NCBI RefSeq assembly: GCF_000012565.1
Contig: NC_007354.1
Location: 930,001 to 994,000 of the forward strand
Source of the DNA: Ehrlichia canis str. Jake
Lineage (GTDB): Bacteria; Pseudomonadota; Alphaproteobacteria; Rickettsiales; Anaplasmataceae
Length of the DNA stretch: 64,000 nucleotides
Reading direction: 5' to 3'
Of the stretch, positions 29,714 to 40,063 are shown piece after piece. Under the pieces are notes generated by a model that saw nothing but the letters and a program-made list of their open reading frames with translations, ran no database searches and was not told the DNA's origin. The position numbers and the translations under genes were made by a program. How positions within the stretch are numbered: position 1 is the first letter of the stretch; every line of letters starts with the position of its first letter.

Positions 29714-30031
29714 TAAAGCCCAAAAACTATTCTCACATTTACAGATTAGTGTATTTTATAGAACATTTCAACAAACATTCACAACAAATTTCTGACAAAT
29801 TACATTATATATATTAACAATTTCATTCTATTTCTGTATTCACAATTTCATATTAGTTTACTATTTGTTTACAATTTATTTATTACTTATAAAATCCTCA
29901 CATTTTATTTATAATAAACTTAATCAATGTATAAAAAATTCACTTCTAATTAAAAGAACAAATATATTCAACTTTAAATACACTCACATAAAAGTGTTAA
30001 TTATCAACACAAATGAACTACATTAACTCTT
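29714..30031. other. Intergenic spacer, nothing recognised
   Basis: About 318 very A+T-rich bases between folD and gmk, both on the minus strand. Probably holds the folD promoter. Runs such as ATTTACTATTTGTTTACAATTTATTTATTACTT are low-complexity and not assignable. Confidence 0.4.
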
Positions 30032-30661
30032 TCATTTAATATAATTATCTATAAACTGTTTAAGTAATATCCTACGCTGCACTCTTAATCTTTCTGAAGT
30101 AAAAATACACTTAATTTGGTGCACACTTTCTTCTACATCATGATTAACAATCACATAATCATAACGATAACAATGATCAATCTCAAAAGCAGCTTCTCCT
30201 AATCTTTTTTTTACTATATCACTCTTACCACTACGGTTATATAAGCGCCTTCTCAACTCTTCCATAGATGGAGGCAATATAAAAACACTCACGACATGTT
30301 CTCTCATAATATCAATCAATTTAAACGCACCTTGCCAATCAATACTAAACAGTACACTAACACCAGTAGTAATATTATCCATAACAAATTTACGAGGTAT
30401 GCCGTAATAATTTCCAAAAACTTTAGCATATTCTAACATTTGATCCGTATTACATAAATTAATGAACTCATGTTCAGTTACGAAAAAATAATCCTTACCA
30501 TTAACTTCACCATCTCTAGGCTCACGAGTAGTCACAGAAACTGATCTAACAAGATCATTTTGTAATTCATCAATTAACAAATGTGAGATTGTAGTTTTTC
30601 CTCCTCCAGAAGGAGAAGATATTACCAACATTATTCCACTACTTTTTAAATTATCATTCAC
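30032..30661 (-). CDS. gmk: Guanylate kinase
   Basis: 209 residues. It phosphorylates GMP to GDP with ATP. The P-loop is SPSGGGKT (16-23). The GMP-binding region shows SVSVTTREPRDGEVNGKDYFFV and LEYAKVFGNYYGIPR, with the Ser, Arg and Tyr residues that contact guanine and phosphate. The lid and core continue with VLFSIDWQGAFKL (Walker B-like) and VFILPPSMEELRRRLYNR. ATG 30661 has AAGTG a few bases upstream only, so initiation looks weak. Single gene, divergent from ccmC. Confidence 0.95.
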   Translation of the reverse strand: MNDNLKSSGIMLVISSPSGGGKTTISHLLIDELQNDLVRSVSVTTREPRDGEVNGKDYFFVTEHEFINLCNTDQMLEYAKVFGNYYGIPRKFVMDNITTGVSVLFSIDWQGAFKLIDIMREHVVSVFILPPSMEELRRRLYNRSGKSDIVKKRLGEAAFEIDHCYRYDYVIVNHDVEESVHQIKCIFTSERLRVQRRILLKQFIDNYIK

Positions 30662-31073
30662 CTTACACTTCCCAAAAACATAACAATCATAATAAAAGTT
30701 TTGAGTACAAACATTTAATAAAACAAAAATTTTATCATTTAAATAAATCCACCCTATACATTATGCAGTAATAACTTAATAAAAAGAAAACCATTCATAA
30801 AGCTTAAAGCGCACTAATATAAAACCAATAGACCATTGATACAATCTAATTATAAAAATATACATTTGATACATCAATTCGACATATCAACACTATTGGA
30901 ATTTTTCATAAAAGGAAATTTATTTTAACATTCTTACATACAAATAACTTACATAAAGTACAATCAGATTTTTAGACTATGATATACTGATATACAATAA
31001 CCTATCCTATCATATAGATTGCTTAATTCTGTAATCTATGTTACTTTAAGCAATCATGTAATCACTTTATACT
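30662..31073. other. Divergent promoter region, no gene seen
   Basis: About 410 bases between gmk and ccmC. No open frame or repeat found. Confidence 0.4.
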
Positions 31074-31778
31074 ATGAGTAAGTTCATAAGCTATACAAGG
31101 TTAGCTTTACCATATACAGTATCATTATTCTTTATTCTCTTAGTATGTAGCTTATACATGGTATTCATTTCTTCTCCACCAGATTATAAACAAGGAGAAT
31201 TTGTGCGTATTATGTACTTACATGTACCATCTGCATGGATTTCACTTGGGTCTTATACATTAATGGCAATTTTCAGCTTTATCGCACTAGTATGGAGGAA
31301 TGTGATCTCAGCAATTTTATCACACGCAATTGCACCACTTGGCTTAACATTTACATTCATATGTTTAATTACAGGTAGCATATGGGGTAAATGTACATGG
31401 GGAATATGGTGGGTATGGGATGCACGTTTAACATCAATGTTAGTATTACTTTTTCTCTATCTAGGTTACCTATCCCTGTGGAATTTTTTTGATAATGAAT
31501 CTAGATCAATGAAAGCTGCATCAATATTTGCAATATTCAGTGCCATTAATATTCCAGTGATCAAATTTTCTGTTAACATATGGACAACATTACACCAACC
31601 TGCAAGCATATTTCGTAAAAGTGGTATCGCTATTGATATATCAATGTTAATACCTCTCCTCACTATGTTTGCTACATTGAGTTTGCTATTTTGCATACTG
31701 TTAATACTTAGGTCACACACATTAATCAACTTACGTAAAATTAATTCTAAGCTTATTTTGTTAAATAATATTCTTTGA
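31074..31778 (+). CDS. ccmC: Haem exporter / cytochrome c maturation protein CcmC
   Basis: 234 residues with six membrane helices. The tryptophan-rich haem-handling loop WGIWWVWDARLTS is at about 109-121. The two conserved histidines that bind haem are visible: His50 in MYLHVPSAW and one in WTTLHQPASI. CcmC loads haem onto the chaperone CcmE in the periplasm for c-type cytochrome assembly. No other ccm gene is next to it. The TGA stop (31776-31778) lies inside the leader of ruvA, 8 bases before its start, so the two are likely co-transcribed. Confidence 0.94.
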   Translation: MSKFISYTRLALPYTVSLFFILLVCSLYMVFISSPPDYKQGEFVRIMYLHVPSAWISLGSYTLMAIFSFIALVWRNVISAILSHAIAPLGLTFTFICLITGSIWGKCTWGIWWVWDARLTSMLVLLFLYLGYLSLWNFFDNESRSMKAASIFAIFSAINIPVIKFSVNIWTTLHQPASIFRKSGIAIDISMLIPLLTMFATLSLLFCILLILRSHTLINLRKINSKLILLNNIL

Positions 31779-31786
31779 GGAAAGTA

Positions 31787-32359
31787 TTGATAGGCAGTCT
31801 TACAGGCATTATAGAAGAAATATATATTACCTATATAATACTAAATGTAGGTAATGTTGGATACATAGTTCACGTCTCACAGAGGGTCTTACAGACTTGC
31901 AAAATTGGAAATAATATTAAACTTTACATAGAAACCCATGTAAATAGAGATAACTTAACACAGTTATATGGATTTTTAGATAAACAAGAACAAGACTACA
32001 TGAGGATGCTCATTACAATAAATGGCATTAATTATAAAACAGCAATGTCAATATTAAGTAAGCTATCACCGGAACAAATCTTTTCTGCAGTAGTAAGTAA
32101 CAATAAAAATGCATTTAGAGGAAATGGAATAGGAGAAAAACTTGCAGGACGCATCACAACTGAACTTCAATATAAAATCAGTAAGATGCCAATAGAAGAA
32201 ACTCTGATAATAAAAGAAGATGATTCATTAGCTGCTCTTATAAGTTTAGGGTATGACAAATTAAAAGCCTTTAACGCAATACAAGAAATAAAATCCGATT
32301 TTCCCAATGCCAATATACAAGAAATCATACGTAAAGCATTACAAAAACTTTCACAATAA
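31787..32359 (+). CDS. ruvA: Holliday junction DNA helicase subunit RuvA
   Basis: About 190 residues. RuvA binds four-way junctions as a tetramer and recruits RuvB. The start is judged to be TTG 31787, giving (M)IGSLTGIIEEIY like other RuvA proteins, with GAGG 6 bases upstream; TTG 31775 is also in frame but has no such site. Domain I (OB fold) spans 1-63 and includes GYIVHVSQRV. Helix-hairpin-helix repeats follow (LITINGINYKTAMSILSKL, then IGEKLAGRITTEL). Domain III at about 140-190 (SLAALISLGYDKLKAFNAIQEI) contacts RuvB. ruvB is on the same strand 1.2 kb away instead of adjacent. Confidence 0.93.
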   Translation: MIGSLTGIIEEIYITYIILNVGNVGYIVHVSQRVLQTCKIGNNIKLYIETHVNRDNLTQLYGFLDKQEQDYMRMLITINGINYKTAMSILSKLSPEQIFSAVVSNNKNAFRGNGIGEKLAGRITTELQYKISKMPIEETLIIKEDDSLAALISLGYDKLKAFNAIQEIKSDFPNANIQEIIRKALQKLSQ

Positions 32360-33545
32360 TTATATCTAACATATGAATTAATACTACAGCTTAGACAAAA
32401 CAAACTTCTATTAACTCAACATCACAATTTTTTCATATAAAAATTATGATTAAATTATATTCTTAATAGTTACGCTAAACTTAAGTCTATAGCTTTTTTT
32501 ACCTAGTTTTTCTATATAAAATCACACTAAACATATTCCTAATACTTCTAATCATATAATATTTACATACACAGTTAAACATTATGTAGATACAACAATC
32601 TACATAAACCACAGTTCAAGCAATACTAAATTAGTAACTGTAAGTAAGACCTGTGTAAAATAACTTATTCATAGAATAAACTTTTACTAAATCGCACTTA
32701 TAGTTCTTTGTAGAGATCACTATCCCAAACTATGTAATCAAGAATAATTACATACTTTCAACCTATATAAATTTACAGTTTTTTTACAGAAAACATTATT
32801 TTAATGAGTTATACATGTATATTACACCCAAACAAAGGTTAGTTTATAATTTATAACATAATAAATTTCTACTAGTCACACTTATAACTTTTTACATATA
32901 TCACCATTTAAAACTACATTCTCACAAACCATGCTACCTTTACAAGTCATATCAATTCATATAGCAAGTTAGCACAATAACTGAGATAAAAAAATTTTTA
33001 TCCACATCAAATATTATCTAAAAAAACATAAAATATATAACATGCAACTCTAAAAGTAAAACTTATGAACAAACTTATTGCAGAACAAATTTTTATTAAA
33101 TCGCATTTATAGTGTTTATATACATCATCATTAAAATTATATCAGTAATCCAAGTTATATTTCCAAGCATATAATGTTTATATACAAACTGGTATAATAA
33201 TTTTAAAATAAATCTTAACAAGTAGTACTCCAGTTTTTTAACACAAAACCTAAGTAATATTACCAGAACAGTATTCTCTTATACTTCAGCTAACAAACAC
33301 ATTAGTACTAATACTTTCAATTTCAATAAACTTATATCTTTATATTTTATTACACAATGTGATACTTATAAACAATTAAGCTTTAATATAGACTTTATGT
33401 AAAACACTTGCTTTCTACAAAATGCAGAAGCAATAATAATGCTTTTTTAATTATAAAGAAATTACTAATTTATCTATAATAATGTATTATACCTTTATAC
33501 TTTAGAATACACAAAGTTATACATAAAATATGATAAGAAAACCTT
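32360..33545. repeat. 1.2-kb spacer between ruvA and ruvB with degenerate repeats
   Basis: No gene fits. An element of the form ACTAAATCGCACTTATAG...TTTGTAGAGATCACTATC occurs at 32681, and diverged copies occur near 32863 (ACTAGTCACACTTATAACTTTTTACATATATCACCAT) and 33088 (ATTAAATCGCATTTATAGTG, then TATATACATCATCATTAAAA). Spacings are about 183 and 225 bases. The repeats separate two genes that are adjacent in many bacteria. Confidence 0.5.
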
Positions 33546-34535
33546 ATGAAAAATATATTACAAAGTACTGAATGCTTAGAAGATCAACAAAATGTTTCAA
33601 TAAGACCTAACTTACTAGATGAATTCATAGGACAAAGCAGTGTAGTTAATAATCTAAAAATTTTTATAAATGCAGCTTATACAAGAAAAGAACCGATGGA
33701 TCATGTATTATTATATGGTCCACCAGGGCTTGGTAAAACAACACTAGCACATATAATAGCTAAAGAATTAAAAGTAAATTTTAGATCTACAGCTGGGCCT
33801 CTCTTAAGCAAAGCAGGAGATTTAGCTGCAATACTTACCAATCTTCAAGCAAAAGATATATTGTTCATAGATGAAATACACCGTTTAAATCGGAATATAG
33901 AAGAAATACTATACTCCGCAATGGAAGATTTCTGTCTAGATATAATAGTAGGAGAAGGATGTGGAGCACGTACTCTTAGAGTAGATTTACCAAAATTCAC
34001 TTTAGTAGGAGCTACTACACGTATAGGATTATTATCAAACCCGTTACGTGACAGATTTGGAATACCAATACATTTAGAATTCTACTCAACTGAAGAGCTT
34101 ATCAAAGTAATACAACGTGCCGCAAAAGTTATCAAGACAGATATTTCTGATAGCGGAGCACAAGAAATATCATTAAGAGCCAGAGGAACACCCAGAATTG
34201 CTCTTAGATTATTACGCAGGATAAGAGATTTTATAGAAGTAACAGAACACAACAAAACCATTACAGATACATTTGCAGATAAAGCACTATTACGTTTAGG
34301 AATTGATAAATTAGGTTTAGATAGACAGGATATCCAATATCTCAAATTTATACATGATTCTAATAACCCAACTGGAATAGATACCATATCTTCTGGGTTA
34401 TCAGAAGATACAGGAAATATAGAAGAAACTATAGAACCATATCTTATTAAAATAAATTTTATACAACGTACACCACGTGGTAGAGTAATTACTCAAAAAG
34501 CAATATCTTATCTTAAAGAGCAATCATATATTTAA
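33546..34535 (+). CDS. ruvB: Holliday junction branch-migration ATPase RuvB
   Basis: 329 residues. N-terminal start [22 protein letters not shown], Walker [14 protein letters not shown], sensor and RuvA-binding parts [20 protein letters not shown], Walker [11 protein letters not shown], sensor [20 protein letters not shown] carrying the arginine finger region, and sensor [20 protein letters not shown]. The C-terminal winged-helix DNA-binding domain ends [18 protein letters not shown]. It drives branch migration with RuvA. It is preceded by a repeat-filled spacer and likely has its own promoter. Confidence 0.96.
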   Translation: MKNILQSTECLEDQQNVSIRPNLLDEFIGQSSVVNNLKIFINAAYTRKEPMDHVLLYGPPGLGKTTLAHIIAKELKVNFRSTAGPLLSKAGDLAAILTNLQAKDILFIDEIHRLNRNIEEILYSAMEDFCLDIIVGEGCGARTLRVDLPKFTLVGATTRIGLLSNPLRDRFGIPIHLEFYSTEELIKVIQRAAKVIKTDISDSGAQEISLRARGTPRIALRLLRRIRDFIEVTEHNKTITDTFADKALLRLGIDKLGLDRQDIQYLKFIHDSNNPTGIDTISSGLSEDTGNIEETIEPYLIKINFIQRTPRGRVITQKAISYLKEQSYI

Positions 34536-35901
34536 TAATATCTAATAATATTTACAAAAATTACTTCTGGGAAATAATGCAATACCACTATAACAAACAT
34601 CTTTAGATTATCAAAAAGCCCGTGAAAAATACATTTTTTACACTTATATAATGGCAATGAATTAATTAAAACAAATCTGTTTATTACCTTTATAACCTTA
34701 CCTTAACATCATATATAACTTAATAACATAACTGAAATACAAATTGAAATATTTTCCATAATAAATAACGTATTTAATAATCTCTCAGCTATACATTACA
34801 TAATCAAGCTTAAATTAATAATGCAATAATACTACTACTTGAATAACTAGTAACTATATATAGATCATAATAAGATTTTAAATACATCAAAGAAACTAAC
34901 TAAAATAACCTTTATATAACAACACAGTATAATCATAAGATTACTACCAATCATTAACTATTACAAAAAGTAAAAGCACCAAAATTGCATCCATATAATT
35001 TTTGTTAGTAAAAATTTTTATTATTTGATTAAAAATATACTTTATTAAAAAACAAGCATATATTCATAGAAGTATATTATCTTTTATGTAAACACTGCTT
35101 AATAAGCATTTATTCATACCGTTATAAGAAACACTAAACAAAATACATTATAAAAAGTCGATTACTGGCATATTATCATCAGCAAATCCTGCTCCGAAAC
35201 AATAATTATCCATTTACCATCAAGACGATATAGATTAACGCTCATCCCTATTTGTCCTACGCCACCTTACGAATAATAAATCTTTAGTATTCATTTTTAA
35301 GCAAAACTTAATTAGGAAATACCATATCTATTTTTAAAGAAAAGTATTAGAATCATTAATTATTATTAATTCATATAATGTATGCTGTTGAAAACTCTGC
35401 ATTTGTTACTAGAAGTAATAAAAGAAAGCAATTTTATATTAAGTAGTTGAAAATCTTCATTAATTATAATTATGAAAGTAGCACTTGAGTATATTTCTAA
35501 TTATTATATCTAAAATAAACTTTATATAACACAGAACAATTGCCAAAGTAATTGATTTCAAAAAGATCTATTTTATATCAATCTACATTAAAGTAATACA
35601 TTACCTACCTGAAACGGATAATTGAACTATCATCTGCCATTTTTTCTCAATCTTTTTTCTAATGTCCACCTTTTTACATAACATTTTTTTACATTTCGTA
35701 TTCAACACAAAAGACACTGAAATATAAAAAGATACAGTTCTATATCTTACATAACATAATGTCAGAGTAATTAGATTAAAATAACATTAGTCAAAAAACT
35801 AATAATAAGCTACCCTAAGTTCCAAAATAATAAAAAACTACATCAATAATTATTAAAAGTTTCAACACTACAAAAATAATGCTCTATTGTAAAAAAACTA
35901 G
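34536..35901. other. 1.37-kb spacer containing an RNase J fragment
   Basis: Between ruvB and the MFS gene. Apart from the RNase J-like fragment (35154-35294, listed separately) the DNA is A+T-rich with no gene. A slightly more G+C-rich patch at about 35600-35660 reads MADDSSIIRF-like for only a few codons on the minus strand and could be another relic. Confidence 0.5.
35154..35294 (-). pseudogene. Truncated, frameshifted 5' fragment of an RNase J-like gene
   Basis: On the minus strand, ATG 35294 opens MNTKDLLFV. After a frame change comes GGVGQIGMSVNLYRLDGKWIIIV, and after another GAGFADDNMPVIDF, ending about 35154. Put together this matches the N-terminus of bacterial RNase J (LGGVGEIGMNxNLYxYDGKW-MVDxGxxFADxxMPGVD). 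The frameshifts fall where 'PL' and 'DC' would be. The metallo-beta-lactamase histidine motif (HxHxDH) and everything after it are absent. I infer a relic or a displaced 5' duplication of a functional copy elsewhere. Confidence 0.7.
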
Positions 35902-37113
35902 TTATACATCTACAAACTTAGATCTATTACTCTTATTAGTCACTTGTAAAAAAGCATATATTACAAGGCAAATTACAGAACAAATTATTGGAAACAGTAT
36001 TACTGGAATTAGAGTACCATCATAAAAACATCCTAAAATATAAATACCAAGTGCACCAAAAATTGTTTGTAAAAACAGAATAAATGCGGAACCTATGCCT
36101 GGTTCCTTAATTTCAGAAAATGCAGCTGTCATATTATTACCAAGAATAAAAGCAATTCCCATGCCAGACGGCATCCACATAATTTCTGCTAATAAAGGAC
36201 TAATTTCAATTATTTGATAAAGTACAAGTACTACCAAATCTGATAAAGTAGTTAAAATTAATCCTATAAGCAACATATTATTGATTCCAAATCTCTCAAC
36301 AAACCTTTGATTAATAATTGCACCAACAATATATGCAGCTACATTAATAGCAACAAAATAACCATAATAACCAACAGGAACACCCATATCATTAACAAAA
36401 ATAAATGGTAAGTTAGCTACACATGACCAAATCCACATAATAGTAAAACTTTGAATTAAAGCAAAACCACAAAATCTAATATTTAAAACAAGTTCTTTAT
36501 ATTTTCGTATAATAGACAAAAAAGATATACTACTATCAACATTATCAAAAGAAATAGTTTCTTGCAAAAACATAAACAAACTAGCCAAAACCAATACTGC
36601 CATAATAGATATTGTAACAAACAACATGTTCCAATGATAACCATGTGCTATAATAGCACTACCTAAAATTGGAGCTACCACAGGAGCAAATGCTACTGCT
36701 ATATTTACTATAGAGATATTTTTAGCACATTCATTTCCTGAATACATATCTTTAATAATAGCATATCCAACAACTCCAGCTACACCTGCACCAAATCCCT
36801 GAATAAAACGCATGATAATTAACATAATAATATTACTAGAAAAACAACACATTATGCTTGCTACCATAAATATTCCTACACCTAACAGGATAATAGGCCT
36901 ACGTCCATAATAATCAGATAATGGACCATATAATAATCCGGAGACAGAGATTCCCACCAAATTTAAACTAACTGTTAACTGAACAATAGTATGGTCTACA
37001 TTAAAAAATTCACTAATTTTTGGCAATGCAGGCAAATATATATCAGAAGACATATCACACATTACAATCACAGCAATAATAAGCACTAAAATACTTTTTT
37101 TTAAAATTTTCAT
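35902..37113 (-). CDS. MFS drug efflux transporter, Bcr/CflA type
   Basis: 403 residues, 12 predicted membrane helices. The N-terminus has the Bcr/CflA mark DMSSDIYLPALPKISEFF, followed by LTVSLNLVGISVSGLLYGPLSDYYGRRPIILLG (MFS motif A in loop 2-3), RFIQGFGAGVAGVVGYAIIKDMY and AFAPVVAPILGS (motif C-like). Members export drugs or sulfonamide-type compounds by proton antiport; the natural substrate here is unknown. It starts at ATG 37113 with AAGGA about 15 bases upstream. Long spacers flank it. It might be one of few efflux systems in this small genome. Confidence 0.88.
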   Translation of the reverse strand: MKILKKSILVLIIAVIVMCDMSSDIYLPALPKISEFFNVDHTIVQLTVSLNLVGISVSGLLYGPLSDYYGRRPIILLGVGIFMVASIMCCFSSNIIMLIIMRFIQGFGAGVAGVVGYAIIKDMYSGNECAKNISIVNIAVAFAPVVAPILGSAIIAHGYHWNMLFVTISIMAVLVLASLFMFLQETISFDNVDSSISFLSIIRKYKELVLNIRFCGFALIQSFTIMWIWSCVANLPFIFVNDMGVPVGYYGYFVAINVAAYIVGAIINQRFVERFGINNMLLIGLILTTLSDLVVLVLYQIIEISPLLAEIMWMPSGMGIAFILGNNMTAAFSEIKEPGIGSAFILFLQTIFGALGIYILGCFYDGTLIPVILFPIICSVICLVIYAFLQVTNKSNRSKFVDV

Positions 37114-37435
37114 AAACTAAAATAAAATCCTTAATTAATAAACATATCATTAATATAACATTTCATGCAAAATCATTGTATATAATTAAATTATTCTAAA
37201 TTTTTTAATTAATATCCAAATCTACAATCTAAATTATAGACTACCCAGAATACTATTAAATACAGAGCAATAAATATTTAAAATAACCTTTAAATTATTT
37301 GATCAAGAAAAAAATATTATCTAATATCATTATGCTATGAAACCTAACACACAACATTAAAAATACTTAAAATTCTATAAGATTCTAATATATATTAAAC
37401 ACAACAATTAAGACATATAAAACTTATGATACTTT
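37114..37435. other. Intergenic spacer, nothing recognised
   Basis: About 320 bases between thyX and the MFS gene, both minus strand. No structure beyond A+T richness. Confidence 0.4.
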
Positions 37436-38302
37436 CTATAGTTCATTCTCTAAAATAGACATTAATTCTTTCCATTCTCTTTTTCCAATACTAGTATCTT
37501 CACGAGCAACTTCTTCACCAGCAATTAATCTTCTTACAACATCTAGTGCACTCTTTGATAAATGCTGTGACTCTAAAGAATATTCAACAAAAGCTGCGTA
37601 AGTTAACGGTACCCATTTCTTTACAATCTCTAATATAGCTTTTGCATATACTCTAATTTCATATTGAGCATTCATTTCAGATCTTAATTTTAAAAAATGT
37701 AATAAATTATGCAAATCTATTTTCCAATACCATTCGGTATAATAATTTAAAGTTAGATTAACACGTGATATTTCTCTGGAAATACCTTTCTCCAAAAATT
37801 TATTATAAGTTTCATAGACCATATTAGAATCATGTACTAAAAGATCAGTAACATACTCAGCATCTTCATGAGATAAGCTACTTCCCCTACCTTGAGCATT
37901 ATTTTCAGACTGCTTTGCTATTTGGTCATGTTCTGGAATATAAAACTCACGATCTAACACAGAATACCTTGCAGAATATTCATTGACATTTGCAGTCCGA
38001 TGACGTACCCACTGTCTTGCAACAAATATAGGTAATTTTATATGAAACTTAATTTCACACATTTCAAACGGAGTAGTATGTGAATGACGCATTAAATAAT
38101 TAATCAATGCAGCATCCTGATTTACACTCTTAGTACCCCTACCATAAGATATTCTAGCAGACTGTACAACAGATTCATCAGATCCCATATAATCAACTAA
38201 CCTAACAAATCCTTTATCTAAAACTTTATGCTCTTTATAAAGAATTTCCTCTAACTCAGGGACAACAACACGCTTTGTAAGCTTAGATTCCATCAATTCC
38301 AT
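37436..38302 (-). CDS. thyX: Flavin-dependent thymidylate synthase
   Basis: About 288 residues. ThyX methylates dUMP to dTMP using methylene-THF, NADPH and FAD, replacing ThyA. The signature [16 protein letters not shown] matches RHRxxSxNExSxRY, with Ala for Ser at the first x-S position. Other blocks are [52 protein letters not shown] and [21 protein letters not shown]. Two adjacent ATG codons (38305, 38302) follow a strong GGAGGGG; 38302 has better spacing. An upstream ATG 38317 overlaps that ribosome-binding site and is unlikely. It works with folD, glyA and dcd. Confidence 0.95.
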   Translation of the reverse strand: MELMESKLTKRVVVPELEEILYKEHKVLDKGFVRLVDYMGSDESVVQSARISYGRGTKSVNQDAALINYLMRHSHTTPFEMCEIKFHIKLPIFVARQWVRHRTANVNEYSARYSVLDREFYIPEHDQIAKQSENNAQGRGSSLSHEDAEYVTDLLVHDSNMVYETYNKFLEKGISREISRVNLTLNYYTEWYWKIDLHNLLHFLKLRSEMNAQYEIRVYAKAILEIVKKWVPLTYAAFVEYSLESQHLSKSALDVVRRLIAGEEVAREDTSIGKREWKELMSILENEL

Positions 38303-38317
38303 CATTACCCCTCCCAT

Positions 38318-39250
38318 CTTACATTAATCATCACTTATACTCAATACTAACAATTGCCTACATTAGATCAAGCTTTAAAAACTAACACCTATCATACATG
38401 ATAAAAGAAGTATAGTACAAAATTTAAACTCTTAACACTATAGTTAAAATTTTTTTTCATCACGCAAAGCTAGCAGCACAAAATCTCCATAATTTCATAG
38501 CAAAAAAATGAAAATATAACTCTTATACTATCTATATCGATAGATATAACACTCTGAAAACACAATAACAACTACTTATACTAAAAATTCATTACATAAA
38601 ATAATAATACATTTAACATGTAACAAATTTTTAAGAATAAAAATGTTACTACTATATTTACTATCTTTATATGCATAGCATTCTAGAAAATATTACAAAC
38701 TATTTTCTCTCAAAATTCATTTCACTTAATAACATAAATCAAGTGTAACAATATTTTTAAATCTATCACTTAAATCTAAGTGCAACACAATCTTGTAACA
38801 TAGTACAAACAATAAAAATGTTAATATCATACTTATTATCTTTATGTGCATAACATTCTAGATAATATCACAACTACTTCTCCCAAAACTCATTACACTA
38901 AATAACATCAAGTGTAACATATTTTTAAACCTATTACTTAAATCTGTGCAATACAACCTTGTAAATTTATAGTGCAAATAATAAACATATTATCATTGTA
39001 CTTCATATATATGTATCACAACATAAATATAACAAACTACCTGTAACAAAAAATATTTAAGAAAAGTATATATTTCACCACAATAATAGATTAACTATCT
39101 TACTTAACCATAGTAAAGCAAAAACTTTATAAATTAATGATGTAACTTCACTTCCATAATCACATTTCCTACAGCTTACATATAACATTTTATACTTAAT
39201 AAGTTGTGTATATACAAAAGCTAGCGTTAATAACTCTGACGATACTGCTA
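38318..39250. repeat. 0.93-kb spacer with a 178-bp degenerate tandem repeat
   Basis: Units begin at about 38637 (AAAAATGTTACTACTATATT, CTATCTTTATATGCATAGCA), 38815 (AAAAATGTTAATATCATACTTATT, TTTATGTGCATAACATTCTAGA) and 38990 (ATAAACATATTATCATTGTAC, truncated). Each full unit continues with ATTCTAGAxAATATxACAAxCT, CACTTAATAACAT and AAGTGTAACA-ATATTTTTAAA. Period is about 175-178 bases. A weak resemblance to the sdhB 3' end (TGCTATTATCTTCTCACCAT) exists but is not convincing. Confidence 0.7.
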
Positions 39251-40027
39251 TTATCTTCTCACCATCATCTGCTTAATATGAGCAATTGCTTTCGCAGGAT
39301 TTAACCCCTTAGGACAAGTTTTAGTACAGTTCATAATAGTATGACAGCGGTATAACTTAAACGCATCATCAAGCATATCTAACCTACTATTTGATGCTTC
39401 ATCTCTACTATCAATAAGCCATCTATAAGCTTGTAACAAAGCTGCTGGCCCTAAATACTTATCTGAATTCCACCAATAACTAGGACAACTAGTACTACAA
39501 CATGCACACAATATACAGTCATATATTCCATCCAACTTACTTCTATCTTCTATTGTCTGTAACCTCTCCTTATTATGATTAGGTTCTTCAGCCTGCATCC
39601 ATGGAGTTACTGACTCATATTGTGCATAAAAATTACTTAGATCAGGAACTAAATCTTTGATAACATACATATGCGGCAAAGGATAAATCTTTACATCTGA
39701 TTTAATATCTGATATTGCTTTGGTACAAGCTAAAGTATTTGTACCATCAATGTTCATAGCACATGAGCCACATATACCTTCTCGACATGATCTTCTAAAT
39801 GTTAATGTAGAATCAACTTCATTTTTAATCTTGATTAAAGCATCTAATACCATTTGTCCACATTCATCAAGATCTATAAAAAATGTATCAATTCTTGGAT
39901 TTTCATCATCATCTGGAGACCATCTATATATTTTAAAACATTTCACATTTTTCGCATTTTCAGGAGCGTGATGAACTTTACCATTCTTATTAATCTTAGA
40001 ATTCTTAGGTAAACAAAATTGAACCAT
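39251..40027 (-). CDS. sdhB: Succinate dehydrogenase iron-sulfur subunit
   Basis: 258 residues from ATG 40027, which has AAAGG about 8 bases upstream; TTG 40033 is in frame but less likely. The N-terminal plant-type [2Fe-2S] domain has [15 protein letters not shown] and a later Cys (NTLAC). The C-terminal domain carries the [4Fe-4S] and [3Fe-4S] ligands in [17 protein letters not shown] and [17 protein letters not shown]. It passes electrons from SdhA FAD to ubiquinone in complex II. It lies 36 bases behind sdhA and is co-transcribed with it; the membrane anchors sdhC and sdhD are not in this window. Confidence 0.97.
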   Translation of the reverse strand: MVQFCLPKNSKINKNGKVHHAPENAKNVKCFKIYRWSPDDDENPRIDTFFIDLDECGQMVLDALIKIKNEVDSTLTFRRSCREGICGSCAMNIDGTNTLACTKAISDIKSDVKIYPLPHMYVIKDLVPDLSNFYAQYESVTPWMQAEEPNHNKERLQTIEDRSKLDGIYDCILCACCSTSCPSYWWNSDKYLGPAALLQAYRWLIDSRDEASNSRLDMLDDAFKLYRCHTIMNCTKTCPKGLNPAKAIAHIKQMMVRR

Positions 40028-40063
40028 AGTCAAACCTTTTAAATAACCACTTTAGAGACACTA

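Noticed and set aside
35154-35294. Structured RNA gene (the G+C peak first suggested one)
   Set aside because: Translation gives a clear RNase J N-terminal sequence in shifted frames, which explains the composition better than an RNA.
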